Source: Massilia aurea
GTDB lineage: Bacteria > Pseudomonadota > Gammaproteobacteria > Burkholderiales > Burkholderiaceae_D
Reading direction: 5' to 3'
DNA length: 64,000 nucleotides
Assembly: GCF_014200505.1 (NCBI RefSeq)
Contig: NZ_JACHBX010000003.1
Span: 248,001 to 312,000 of the forward strand
Shown in pieces: positions 35,657 to 44,311 of the stretch. Under the pieces are notes generated by a model. The model did not search any database. It was given only the letters and a program-made list of their open reading frames with translations, and was not told where the DNA came from. How positions within the stretch are numbered: position 1 is the first letter of the stretch; each line of letters opens with the position of its first letter. A program made the translations under genes and the position numbers.

Positions 35657-37932
35657 GCGTCCTTGTCGTCCAGGTCCTGGTCCACGTTGCGCGCTTGCGC
35701 TTCGTACAGGCGGTGATAGGCGCCTTCGCGCGCCATCAGGTCATCGTGGCTGCCCTCTTCCACCACCACGCCACGGTCGAGCACGATCAGGCGGTCGGCG
35801 CGGTGCAGCGTCGACAGGCGGTGAGCAATGGCAATGGTCGTGCGGCCCTGCACCAGATTGTCGAGCGCCTTCTGGATTTCTTTCTCGGTTTCCGAGTCCA
35901 CCGACGAGGTCGCCTCGTCCATGATCAGGATCGGCGGATCGATCAACAGTGCGCGCGCAATCGAGATGCGCTGGCGCTCGCCGCCCGACAGGCCCTGGCC
36001 GCGCTCGCCGACCATCGAATCGTAGCCCTGCGGCAGGCGCAGGATGAACTCGTGCGCATGCGCGGCCCGGGCCGAGGCGATGATGTCTTCGCGCGACGCA
36101 TCCGGCTTGCCGTAGGCGATGTTCTCCGCAATGGTGCCGAAGAACAGGAACGGTTCCTGCAGCACCAGGCCGATATTGCGGCGGTAATCGGCCACGGCGA
36201 ACGAACGGATATCCTTGCCGTCGAGCAGGATCGCGCCTTCGGACACATCGTAGAAGCGGCAGATCAGATTGACCAGCGTGCTCTTGCCCGACCCGCTGTG
36301 ACCGACCAGGCCCACCATCTCGCCGGCCTTGATGTTCAGCGAAATGCCGCGATTGACGGCGCGGTTGCCGTAGCGGAAACCGACTTCACGCAGCTCGATA
36401 TTGCCCTCGACCTTGGTGACCTGCACCGGGTTGACCGGATCGGGCACGCTCGAGACGTGGTCGAGAATGTCGAAGATACGCTTGGCGGCCGAGGCCGACT
36501 TTTGCGTGACCGACACGATGCGGCTCATCGAATCGAGGCGCACGTAGAAACGGCCGCTGTAGGCGATGAAAGCGGTGAGCGTACCGACCGTAATGTCGCC
36601 GCGCGAGACTTGCCAGATGCCGAAGCACCAGATCACGAGCAGGCCCAGCTCGGTCAGGAACGACACGCTCGGCGAGAACAGCGACCACACGCGGTTGAGC
36701 TTATCGTTGACATTCAGGTTGTGCCGGTTGGCTTCGCGGAAACGGGCCGCTTCGCGCTTCTCTTGCGCGAAGGCTTTCACGACACGGATACCCGGAATCG
36801 TATCGGCCAGCACATTGGTCACCTCGCCCCAGACGCGGTCGATCTTTTCAAAGCCGGTGCGCAGTTTGTCGCGCACCAGGTGGATCATCCAGGCGATGAA
36901 TGGCAGCGGCGCCAGCGTTACGAGGGCCAGCCACGGATTGATCGAGAACAGGATCACGCCCGTCATGATGATCATCAGGACGTCAGACAAAAAGTCCAGC
37001 AGGTGGAGCGACAGGAACACGCAGATGCGGTCGGAGCCGCTGCCGATACGCGCCATCAGGTCGCCCGTGCGCTTGCCGCCGAAAAATTCGAGCGACAGGC
37101 GCATCAGGTGTTCGTAGGTAGTCGAGCGCAGGTCGGCGCCGATGCGCTCGGAGGCCAGCGCCAGCACATAGGTCTTGGCCCAGCCCAGCGCCCAGGCCAG
37201 CACGGCCGAGGCCAGCAAGCCGCCCATATACATATACACGAGGCTCGTGTCGATCTGCTGCCCGTTCTGGTACGGGATCAGGACATTGTCCATCAGCGGC
37301 ATCGTCAGGTACGGCGGAATCATGTGCGCGCCGGTCGAGCCCAGCATCAGCAGGAAGCCCAGGAACAACTGCCCCTGATACGGCTTAGCGAAACGCCACA
37401 GGCGGAACAGCGTCCACGTCGACGGCGGGGTGTGCAGGACTTTTTCGCAGATCGGGCAATCGTCCTGGTCGGCGTCGAGCGGCGCCTTGCAACTTGGACA
37501 AGTGTGCTGCTCGGGCGGCTGGATGGCCACGCCCGTCAGTGCGCTTTCCATCTGATCCTGGAACTGGTCGGCCACGCGCACGGCGTGCAGGTTCTGGCCC
37601 AGCGTGAAGCGCCAGCTGGCCAGAAGCCCATGTGCATCGGTCAGTTCGAGATGCCCGACGCCGGCGTGGTCGTGGTGGCGCAGCGCAAGTCCTTCGCGGT
37701 ACGGCCAGTCGCGCCACGCCGTTTCGCCCGGCGCGCGCGCCAGCAGACGCCGGTCGGTGACGAGAACTAATCCTTTTGAGAAATGTAATTTCGCATCGAG
37801 GTCAACCTCCACGCTGCTTAAAACGTTTTCCCCTGGTGCAAGCTGTTTCGCGACATCATTTTGCCAGTGATCAGGCAAGAAATTAGCGGCTACTGCCAGC
37901 GAAGACGGACTGGCAAATTGTTGTGTTGTCAT
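35653..37932 (-). CDS. Cyanophycin-associated ABC exporter with PH-like and zinc-ribbon N terminus
   Basis: The 759-aa protein is a half-size type IV ABC exporter with an unusual N terminus. Residues 1–140 or so form a cytosolic beta-rich region (KLHFSKGLVLVTDRRLL) resembling bacterial PH/GRAM-like domains. It is followed by a zinc ribbon with Cys145, Cys148, Cys159 and Cys162 (CPSC...CPIC). Six membrane spans follow (about 185–470). The ATPase has Walker A GHSGSGKSTLV, signature LSGGERQRIS and Walker B ILIMDEATSS. It overlaps the DUF1854 gene and is transcribed away from cphA' across a 300-bp gap. The position next to two cyanophycin synthetase genes suggests a role in storage-granule metabolism, but the substrate is not known. 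Confidence 0.88.
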   Translation of the reverse strand: MTTQQFASPSSLAVAANFLPDHWQNDVAKQLAPGENVLSSVEVDLDAKLHFSKGLVLVTDRRLLARAPGETAWRDWPYREGLALRHHDHAGVGHLELTDAHGLLASWRFTLGQNLHAVRVADQFQDQMESALTGVAIQPPEQHTCPSCKAPLDADQDDCPICEKVLHTPPSTWTLFRLWRFAKPYQGQLFLGFLLMLGSTGAHMIPPYLTMPLMDNVLIPYQNGQQIDTSLVYMYMGGLLASAVLAWALGWAKTYVLALASERIGADLRSTTYEHLMRLSLEFFGGKRTGDLMARIGSGSDRICVFLSLHLLDFLSDVLMIIMTGVILFSINPWLALVTLAPLPFIAWMIHLVRDKLRTGFEKIDRVWGEVTNVLADTIPGIRVVKAFAQEKREAARFREANRHNLNVNDKLNRVWSLFSPSVSFLTELGLLVIWCFGIWQVSRGDITVGTLTAFIAYSGRFYVRLDSMSRIVSVTQKSASAAKRIFDILDHVSSVPDPVNPVQVTKVEGNIELREVGFRYGNRAVNRGISLNIKAGEMVGLVGHSGSGKSTLVNLICRFYDVSEGAILLDGKDIRSFAVADYRRNIGLVLQEPFLFFGTIAENIAYGKPDASREDIIASARAAHAHEFILRLPQGYDSMVGERGQGLSGGERQRISIARALLIDPPILIMDEATSSVDSETEKEIQKALDNLVQGRTTIAIAHRLSTLHRADRLIVLDRGVVVEEGSHDDLMAREGAYHRLYEAQARNVDQDLDDKDA

Positions 37933-38017
37933 GGTTTGCGCCCGAGACGGGCTTTAATTCGGCAAAGATTCGGTATGGGTAAAGCGTGTGGCTATTGTTT
38001 TTATGCCAAGCAGCAAA

Positions 38018-38031
38018 CGCTCTACAGAGCG
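38018..38031. promoter_or_regulatory. Palindrome CGCTCT-AC-AGAGCG in the cyanophycin promoter region
   Basis: A 14-bp inverted repeat with a 2-bp centre is too tight to form a hairpin and so looks like a protein-binding site. It lies about 85 bp upstream of the ABC exporter start and about 200 bp upstream of cphA', inside the 300-bp divergent region 37933–38232. Confidence 0.35.
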
Positions 38032-38086
38032 CTAGAACGTTTTTGGGCTGGGTTTGGATGACACGAAATGTGTTTTGGTGAAAATA

Positions 38087-38109
38087 TTGCGGCTAAGTAA
38101 AAGCCGCAA
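38087..38109. promoter_or_regulatory. Inverted repeat TTGCGGCT-N7-AGCCGCAA upstream of cphA'
   Basis: A perfect 8-bp inverted repeat with a 7-nt centre lies about 125 bp before the cphA' start and 155 bp before the exporter start. It has no T run, and no gene ends nearby, so an operator or leader hairpin is more likely than a terminator. The rest of the 300-bp divergent gap shows no ORF. Confidence 0.4.
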
Positions 38110-38232
38110 CTGGATCAGATCAGCGCGTGATGTGCGCTGCGATTGGCGACCTTTCGCTAACGTAGTGACACCTCAGGCATACAAGGAAAAGTCGCCGGTG
38201 TGGGAGTAGCGCCAGGCGACCAACGTATTTAC

Positions 38233-40410
38233 ATGACGAAAAAGAACGACATCAAATTCCTGCGCATCAATTATCTGGCGGGACCAAACATCTGGACCTA
38301 TCGGCCCGTGATCGAGGCCTGGCTCGACATCGGCGAACTGGAAGACTATCCCTCGAATCTGCTCCCCGGGTTCACGACGCGCCTGACCACCTGGCTGCCG
38401 GGCCTGATCGAGCACCACTGCGGCGTCGGCTACCACGGCGGCTTCATCGAGCGCCTGAACGAAGGCACCTGGGCCGGCCACATCCTCGAGCACGTCGTGC
38501 TCGAAGTGCAGAGCCTGGCCGGCATGAAGACCGGCTTTGGCAAGACCCGCTCCACCGGCGAACATGGCGTCTACAAGATGGCCTTCCGCACGCGGGACAA
38601 CGTCGTCGGCCGCGCCGCGCTTGACGTCAGCCATCGCCTGATGATGGCCGCCATCAACGACGAGCCGTTCGACCTGCCCGCCGCCATTGCGCGCCTGACC
38701 GACATGGTCGACCGCCTGTGCCTGGGCCCGTCGACCGCGCACATCGTGGACGCCGCCACCGACCGCCGCATCCCGTCGATCCGCCTGACCGACGGCAATC
38801 TGGTGCAACTGGGTTATGGCGCCGCGCAGCGCCGCATCTGGACTGCCGAGACCGACCGCACCAGCGCGATTGCCGAAGGCATCGCCAGCGACAAGGACAT
38901 GACCAAGAACCTGCTCGCTTCGTGCGGCGTGCCGGTGCCGGAAGGCGCCATCGCGCGCAGCGCCGATGCGGCCTGGGAAGAAGCGGCCGACATCGGCCTG
39001 CCCGTGGTCGTCAAGCCGATCGACGCCAATCACGGCCGCGGCGTCTCGCTGAACCTGAACACCGAAGCCGAAGTGCGCGCCGCCTACGTGATCGCATCCG
39101 AAGAAGGCGAAAGCCGCTCGGTGCTGGTCGAGCGCTTCATCACGGGCAGCGAGCACCGCCTGCTGGTGGTTGGCCGCAAAGTGGTCGCCGTCGCGCGCGG
39201 CGAATCGCTGTGGGTGACGGGCGATGGCCGCCAGAACGTGGCCGAGCTGTGCGACAGCCAGATCAATATCGACCCGCGCCGCGGCGAAAGCGAAGAATTC
39301 CCGCTCAGCCCCGTCGAGCCGCGCAAGAGCGAAGAAAACCAGTTGCAGCTCAAGCGCCAGGGCCTCACGCCCGACACGGTGCCGCCGGCCGGCCAGAAGG
39401 TGCTGATCCAGATGAACGGCAACGTCGCCGACGACGTCACCGACCAGCTGCACCCGGAGGTCGCGCACGCCGCGGCACTGGCCGCGCGCATCGTCGGCCT
39501 GGACATCGCCGGCATCGACCTGGTGTGCGAAGACATCAGCCGCCCACTGGCCGAACAACGCGGCGCGATCATCGAAGTAAACGCCAGCCCGGGCCTGCTG
39601 GCCCACACCAAACCCGCCAGCGGCACCGCCCGCAACGTCGGCAAGGACATCATCGAACACCTGTTCGCACCGGACGACACGGCGCGCATTCCGGTGGTCG
39701 GCGTGACCGGCTCGCTCGGCTGCAGCCTGATCACGCGCCTGATCGGCTGCCTGGTCAACATCACCGGCAAAGAGGTCGGCGTGGCCAATGGCGAAGGCCT
39801 GTACCTGAATGCGCGCGTGATCTCGAACCGCGACAGTACGGGCGTCGAAGCCGGCCAGCGCATCCTGATCAACCGTAACGTTCAGACGGCGGTGTTCGAA
39901 TCAAACGCCCGCTCGATCCTGCAGGACGGCCTGCCCTACGACCGCTGCACCGTGGGCGTCGTGACCGACATGGCGGGCCTGGCCGACCTGGCAGAGTTTC
40001 ATATCCATGACGACGACGCGCTGCGCAACGTGATCCGCACCCAGGTCGACGTGATCCTGCCGGACGGCGTGGCCGTGCTCAATGCCGCCAACGAGCAGGT
40101 CGCGGCGCTGGCCGAACTGTGCGACGGCGGCGTGATCTTCTACGCCTTCGACGAACACCATGCGGTGCTGGCGGCGCACCGCGCGGCCGGCGAGCGGATC
40201 GTGTTCGTCCGTGACGGACGCATCATGCTGGCCGAAGGCGACGCGGAAACGCGCCTGAACACGCTGGATACGATGAAGCCGTCGACCGTGAAGTACCCCG
40301 AAAACGTGCTGGCAGCAGTGGCAGCGGCGTGGGCGCTTGGCGTGCCGAGCGACCTGCTGTGCGGCGGCCTGCGCGCGTTCGACGCGACACCAAAACAAAC
40401 GACACATTGA
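38233..40410 (+). CDS. cphA': Cyanophycin synthetase CphA', shortened and with a degenerate Mur-ligase P-loop
   Basis: CphA enzymes build multi-L-arginyl-poly-L-aspartate. From the ATG at 38233 the product is 725 aa: an N-terminal domain (about 1–160), an apparently complete ATP-grasp domain (about 205–485, with PVVVKPIDANHGRGV and IIEVNASPGL) and a shortened Mur-ligase-like part. At residues 493–501 the P-loop reads GSLGCSLIT where the neighbouring synthetase has GTNGKTTT, so the Walker lysine is gone. The chain stops before the C-terminal lobe. It therefore probably keeps only one of the two ATP-dependent reactions, as described for CphA2-type proteins. A GTG at 38200 is an alternative start. 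It diverges from the ABC exporter and lies 87 bp before cphA. Confidence 0.9.
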   Translation: MTKKNDIKFLRINYLAGPNIWTYRPVIEAWLDIGELEDYPSNLLPGFTTRLTTWLPGLIEHHCGVGYHGGFIERLNEGTWAGHILEHVVLEVQSLAGMKTGFGKTRSTGEHGVYKMAFRTRDNVVGRAALDVSHRLMMAAINDEPFDLPAAIARLTDMVDRLCLGPSTAHIVDAATDRRIPSIRLTDGNLVQLGYGAAQRRIWTAETDRTSAIAEGIASDKDMTKNLLASCGVPVPEGAIARSADAAWEEAADIGLPVVVKPIDANHGRGVSLNLNTEAEVRAAYVIASEEGESRSVLVERFITGSEHRLLVVGRKVVAVARGESLWVTGDGRQNVAELCDSQINIDPRRGESEEFPLSPVEPRKSEENQLQLKRQGLTPDTVPPAGQKVLIQMNGNVADDVTDQLHPEVAHAAALAARIVGLDIAGIDLVCEDISRPLAEQRGAIIEVNASPGLLAHTKPASGTARNVGKDIIEHLFAPDDTARIPVVGVTGSLGCSLITRLIGCLVNITGKEVGVANGEGLYLNARVISNRDSTGVEAGQRILINRNVQTAVFESNARSILQDGLPYDRCTVGVVTDMAGLADLAEFHIHDDDALRNVIRTQVDVILPDGVAVLNAANEQVAALAELCDGGVIFYAFDEHHAVLAAHRAAGERIVFVRDGRIMLAEGDAETRLNTLDTMKPSTVKYPENVLAAVAAAWALGVPSDLLCGGLRAFDATPKQTTH

Positions 40411-40497
40411 ATGACACTGCCCGGCAACCTGCCGGGCCTGGCGCCCGCCCCCGCGCATGTGCGCGCGGTGCACGGCCCGCGAAAGGAATGACGGTTT

Positions 40498-43071
40498 ATG
40501 GAAGTATCTCGCGTACGGGCCCTGCGTGGCCCCAATCTCTGGAGCCACCACACCTCGGTCGAGGCGATCGTGACGTGCACGCCTGAAGAAGAATCGATTG
40601 GCGAACTGCCCGGTTTCGAATCGCGCCTGCGCGTGCGCTTCCCGCAGATCGGCGGCCTGCAGCCGTTCGGCCACTACGAAACGATCCCGCTGGCCCACGT
40701 GCTCGAACTGGTCGCGCTGCACCTGCAGGCCGAAGCCGGCTGCCCGGTGACGTTCAGCCGTACCACCGCCACGCTGGAAACCGGCACCTACCAGGTGGTC
40801 GTCGAATACAGCGAAGAAGACGTCGGCCGCCAGGCCCTCGAACTTGCGCAGCAGTTGATCGAAGCGGCCCGCAACGACACCCCGTTCGACGTGCCCGCCG
40901 CGCTGGCGCAACTGCGCGCGACGGATGAAGACGTGCGTCTGGGACCGTCGACCGGCTCGATCGTGCAGGCCGCCGTGGCCCGCAACATCCCGTTCCGCCG
41001 CCTGACCGAAGGCAGCATGGTCATGTTCGGCTGGGGTAGCCGCGCGCGCCGCATCCAGGCCGCCGAGATCGACGCCACCGGCGCCATTGCCGAATCGATC
41101 GCGCAGGACAAGGAACTGACCAAGAAGCTGCTCGACGCAGCCGGCGTGCCGGTGCCGCAGGGCCGCGGCGTCTCCGACCCCGACGACGCATGGGCCGCCG
41201 CGATGGAAATCGGCCTGCCGGTGGTGATCAAGCCAAAGGACGGCAACCAGGGCAAGGGCGTGACGGTCAACGTCACCACCCGCGAGCAGCTCGACGCCGG
41301 CTTCAAGGCCGCGAGCGAGTTCCGCGACGACATCCTGGTCGAACGCTACCTGCCGGGCCACGACTACCGCCTGCTGGTGGTAGGCGACAAGCTGGTAGCA
41401 GCCGCGCGCCGCGAACCGCCGCAGGTGGTGGGCGACGGCGAGCGCAGCGTGCGCGAGCTGGTCGAACAGGTCAACCTCGACCCGCGCCGCGGCGATGGCC
41501 ACGGCACGTCGCTGACCAAGATCCGCTTCGACGACATCGCCATCGGCACGCTGGACCAGAACGGCTTGACGCCGGACTCGGTGCCCGCCATCGGCCAGCG
41601 CGTCGTCCTGCGCAATAACGCGAACCTGTCGACCGGCGGCTCGGCCACCGACGTCACCGACGACGTGCACCCTGAAGTCGCGGCGCGCGCGGTTGCTGCC
41701 GCCCACATGATCGGCCTGGATATCTGTGGCGTCGATCTGGTCTGCGACAGCGTCCTCAAACCGATTGAGGACCAGAACGGCGGCATCGTCGAAGTCAACG
41801 CCGCACCGGGCCTGCGCATGCACCTGGCGCCATCATTCGGCAAACCGCGCCCGATCGGCGAGGCGATCGTCGACACGCTGTTCAAGGACGGCGACGATGG
41901 CCGCATCCCGATCGTGGCCGTCACCGGCACCAACGGCAAGACGACCACCGTGCGCCTGATCGCACACCTGCTCACGGCGTCCGGCCTGCGCACCGGCATG
42001 ACCAACACCGACGGCGTCTACATCGAAGGCCGCCGCATCGAAAGCGGCGACTGCAGCGGCCCGCGCAGCGCGCGCAACGTGCTGCTGCACCCTGACGTTG
42101 ACGCCGCCGTGTTCGAAACGGCGCGCGGCGGCCTGCTGCGCGAAGGCCTGGCCTACGACAAGTGCCAGGTCGCGGTGGTGACCAATATCGGCTCGGGCGA
42201 CCACCTCGGCCTGAACTACATCACCACGCTCGAAGACCTGGCGGTGCTCAAGCGCGTGATCGTGCAGAACGTGGCCGTGGGCGGCATGGCGGTACTCAAT
42301 GCCGCCGATCCGACCGTGGCGGCGATGGCCGAACGGACGCGCGGCGACGTGACGTTCTTCGCGCAGGACGTGGGCAATCCGGTCATGGCGATGCACCGCG
42401 CCCAGGGCCGCCGCGTCGTCTTCGTCGAAGAGGGCTATCTGGTGGCGGCGCAGGAATCGTTCGTCGAACGCATCGACCTGAAGGAAGTGCCGATCACGCG
42501 CGGCGGCGTGGTGGGCTTCCAGGTTGAGAACGTGATGGCCTCGGTGGCCGCCGCCTGGGGCGTGGGCACGTCGTGGGACGCGATCCGCCTGGGCCTGAAG
42601 ACCTTTGTCGGCGAGAGCGACAATGCGCCAGGGCGCTTCAACGTGTTCGATTACAAGGGCGCGACCGTGATCGCCGACTACGGCCACAACCCGGATGCCA
42701 TTGCCGCGCTGGTCAATGCGGTGGAAAGCATGCCCGCCAAGCGCCGCTCGGTGGTGATCAGCGGCGCCGGCGACCGGCGCGACCAGGACATCACGCAGCA
42801 GACCGAAATCCTGGGCGCGGCGTTCGACGACGTGCTGCTGTACCAGGATCAGTGCCAGCGTGGCCGCGCCGATGGCGAAGTCATTGCGCTGCTGCGCGCG
42901 GGGTTGAGCAATGCGACCCGCACCGGCCACGTCGAGGAAATCAATGGCGAGTTCGTGGCGATTGATCGTGCCCTTTCGCGTTTGGAAGATGGAGACTTGT
43001 GCCTGATCCTGATCGACCAGGTTGACGAGGCGCTGGCGCATATTACGGCGCGGGTCAAGGCAGCGAGCTGA
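40498..43071 (+). CDS. cphA: Cyanophycin synthetase CphA (complete)
   Basis: This 857-aa enzyme polymerises aspartate and arginine into cyanophycin, a nitrogen-storage granule. It has the N-terminal domain, the ATP-grasp domain (PVVIKPKDGNQGKGVTVN, GGIVEVNAAPGLRMH) and a complete Mur-ligase-type domain. The latter has P-loop GTNGKTTT at about 477–484, TARGGLLREGL-like and YGHNPDAIAALV motifs, and the C-terminal lobe ending DLCLILIDQVDEALAHI. Length matches CphA1-type enzymes. AAGGAATG lies ten bases before the ATG. It follows cphA' in the same direction and should form a two-gene operon. No cyanophycinase or isoaspartyl dipeptidase gene is in the window, so breakdown must be encoded elsewhere. 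Confidence 0.96.
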   Translation: MEVSRVRALRGPNLWSHHTSVEAIVTCTPEEESIGELPGFESRLRVRFPQIGGLQPFGHYETIPLAHVLELVALHLQAEAGCPVTFSRTTATLETGTYQVVVEYSEEDVGRQALELAQQLIEAARNDTPFDVPAALAQLRATDEDVRLGPSTGSIVQAAVARNIPFRRLTEGSMVMFGWGSRARRIQAAEIDATGAIAESIAQDKELTKKLLDAAGVPVPQGRGVSDPDDAWAAAMEIGLPVVIKPKDGNQGKGVTVNVTTREQLDAGFKAASEFRDDILVERYLPGHDYRLLVVGDKLVAAARREPPQVVGDGERSVRELVEQVNLDPRRGDGHGTSLTKIRFDDIAIGTLDQNGLTPDSVPAIGQRVVLRNNANLSTGGSATDVTDDVHPEVAARAVAAAHMIGLDICGVDLVCDSVLKPIEDQNGGIVEVNAAPGLRMHLAPSFGKPRPIGEAIVDTLFKDGDDGRIPIVAVTGTNGKTTTVRLIAHLLTASGLRTGMTNTDGVYIEGRRIESGDCSGPRSARNVLLHPDVDAAVFETARGGLLREGLAYDKCQVAVVTNIGSGDHLGLNYITTLEDLAVLKRVIVQNVAVGGMAVLNAADPTVAAMAERTRGDVTFFAQDVGNPVMAMHRAQGRRVVFVEEGYLVAAQESFVERIDLKEVPITRGGVVGFQVENVMASVAAAWGVGTSWDAIRLGLKTFVGESDNAPGRFNVFDYKGATVIADYGHNPDAIAALVNAVESMPAKRRSVVISGAGDRRDQDITQQTEILGAAFDDVLLYQDQCQRGRADGEVIALLRAGLSNATRTGHVEEINGEFVAIDRALSRLEDGDLCLILIDQVDEALAHITARVKAAS

Positions 43072-43122
43072 GTATCGTTGCTGTGTTACCGGGGGCGGGC
43101 GACGACGCGGTATGCTGCGTCG

Positions 43123-43974
43123 ATGAATAGCCCGTCCCCGTCATCCCTCCCTGCCCTGCCCGGGGCCAGTGCCTGGCCGCTGCTGCGGGCATTGTTCAAG
43201 CGGCCCGCGCGGGTGTCGCCGCAACCGGTCCAGGCCAGTTATCGGCTGGACCGGATCGATGCGGATCACGTGCGGCGCTACAGCGATGCATTCGGCTTCC
43301 CCGCTGGCCCCGTGCCGCTGACCTACCTCTACCTGCTAGCGCAGCGCGCGCAACTGGCGACGATGCTTGATCGGGCGATTCCGTTTCGGATTGTCGGGTT
43401 GATTCATGTCGCGAACTCACTGACCATGCATTGTGAGGTTCGGCTCGAAGCAGCACTGACGCTGGTGACAACGCTGTCGATGCCGGAACCTCGGCCCAAC
43501 GGCGCGGTCGAATGTCTGCTGGAAACGAAGGCGACGGACGGCGAGCAGCTGGTGTTCACATGTACCAGTCGGTATCTGATCAAACGCGGACAACGGACCA
43601 AGCGCACGGCACCGTCGCAGATCGTCGCGCCCATGGGCAAAGCCGACGAACAATGGGTCGTGCAAGCCGATGCGGGGCGACGCTATGCGGCGTTGTCGGG
43701 TGACTGGAACCCGATTCATCTGTGGGCATGGAGCGCGCGATTGATGGGAATGAAGCAGCCCATCATTCACGGCATGCACACCGTTGCCATGGCCTGCTCA
43801 TTGCGCCAGCGGTCGACAGGCCGGGTGCCGGTGACAATCGATTGTCATTTTCGTAGCACTGTCCCGCTCCGATCGGTGGTCTCGCTGTCGCTTTCTAATG
43901 CTAGCGACCCGGCGGCATTTGCTGTCATCTGCAGGCAGCGGGTCGCGGTAGAAGGAACCATGGGTTTTATCTAG
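43123..43974 (+). CDS. MaoC-like hotdog-fold protein (acyl dehydratase type)
   Basis: The 283-aa product has a C-terminal hotdog domain with the hydratase-2 motif in YAALSGDWNPIHLWAWSARLMG and IIHGMHTVAMACSL, where Asp and His are the expected catalytic pair of (R)-specific enoyl-CoA hydratases. The N-terminal half (about 35–150) looks like a second, non-catalytic hotdog. The start at 43123 is chosen over an ORF extension that begins in the cphA–maoC gap. It is 51 bp downstream of cphA on the same strand, so read-through is possible, but a link to cyanophycin is not obvious. A role in fatty-acid or PHA-precursor metabolism is likely. Confidence 0.82.
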   Translation: MNSPSPSSLPALPGASAWPLLRALFKRPARVSPQPVQASYRLDRIDADHVRRYSDAFGFPAGPVPLTYLYLLAQRAQLATMLDRAIPFRIVGLIHVANSLTMHCEVRLEAALTLVTTLSMPEPRPNGAVECLLETKATDGEQLVFTCTSRYLIKRGQRTKRTAPSQIVAPMGKADEQWVVQADAGRRYAALSGDWNPIHLWAWSARLMGMKQPIIHGMHTVAMACSLRQRSTGRVPVTIDCHFRSTVPLRSVVSLSLSNASDPAAFAVICRQRVAVEGTMGFI

Positions 43975-44099
43975 CACTTGGCACATTTCCAGACCAGTGC
44001 CAGATGGCGCATCAAAACTCGACGCAATATCACGAGAAGGTGATAATTGACTCCGAAGTATAAGGGCCATCGGCTTAGAGTGCCATTCAGTTAGCGGAC

Positions 44100-44131
44100 C
44101 GTAGGGTGGGCGGCTATGCCGCACACGCGTT
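44100..44131. repeat. REP-like hairpin repeat, copy 1
   Basis: On the minus strand the copy begins AACGCGTG, continues into a GCGGCATAGCCGC hairpin and ends CCACCCTACG. The same outer blocks flank a different hairpin core at 52811–52841. The shared ends with variable, self-complementary middles are typical of bacterial extragenic palindromic repeats. Confidence 0.7.
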
Positions 44132-44166
44132 CAAACTAAGCTGATTTCGCGGCGCACTAAGGTTCA

Positions 44167-44199
44167 ACAAACGCGTGGATGGGGAATCCATCCAACAGT
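44167..44199. repeat. REP-like hairpin repeat, copy 2 (degenerate 3' end)
   Basis: The plus strand reads AACGCGTGGAT, a GGGGAATCC core and ATCCA, but the expected CCACCCTAC end is replaced by ACAGTAAG. It is therefore a decayed member of the same family as the copies at 44100 and 52811, in opposite orientation to copy 1. Confidence 0.6.
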
Positions 44200-44311
44200 A
44201 AGGTGCGTAACTGATCTGCACAGAAGACCATAAGTTGAATCAATGAAAACGAGTCAGCCACGGTCCACGCGCAGGCTAAGTACGTCGGTCCGCAAAAAAT
44301 AGGAGATGCAA

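Larger units (their letters stand above)
43975..44311. other. Non-coding accessory region with repeat remnants
   Basis: These 337 bases hold no supported ORF. They carry two copies of a hairpin repeat (44100–44131 and 44167–44199), and base composition is less GC-rich than the flanks. The position just upstream of a HigA-like XRE regulator is where a toxin gene would be expected, but none is found. Confidence 0.5.

Noticed and set aside
38200..38232. GTG start giving CphA' eleven more residues
   Set aside because: AGGA is about 12 bases from it, homologous proteins begin near the ATG at 38233, and the extra residues are not family-like.
39901..41823. 640-codon minus-strand frame across cphA' and cphA
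   Set aside because: It crosses two strongly supported synthetase genes and has no recognisable motif.
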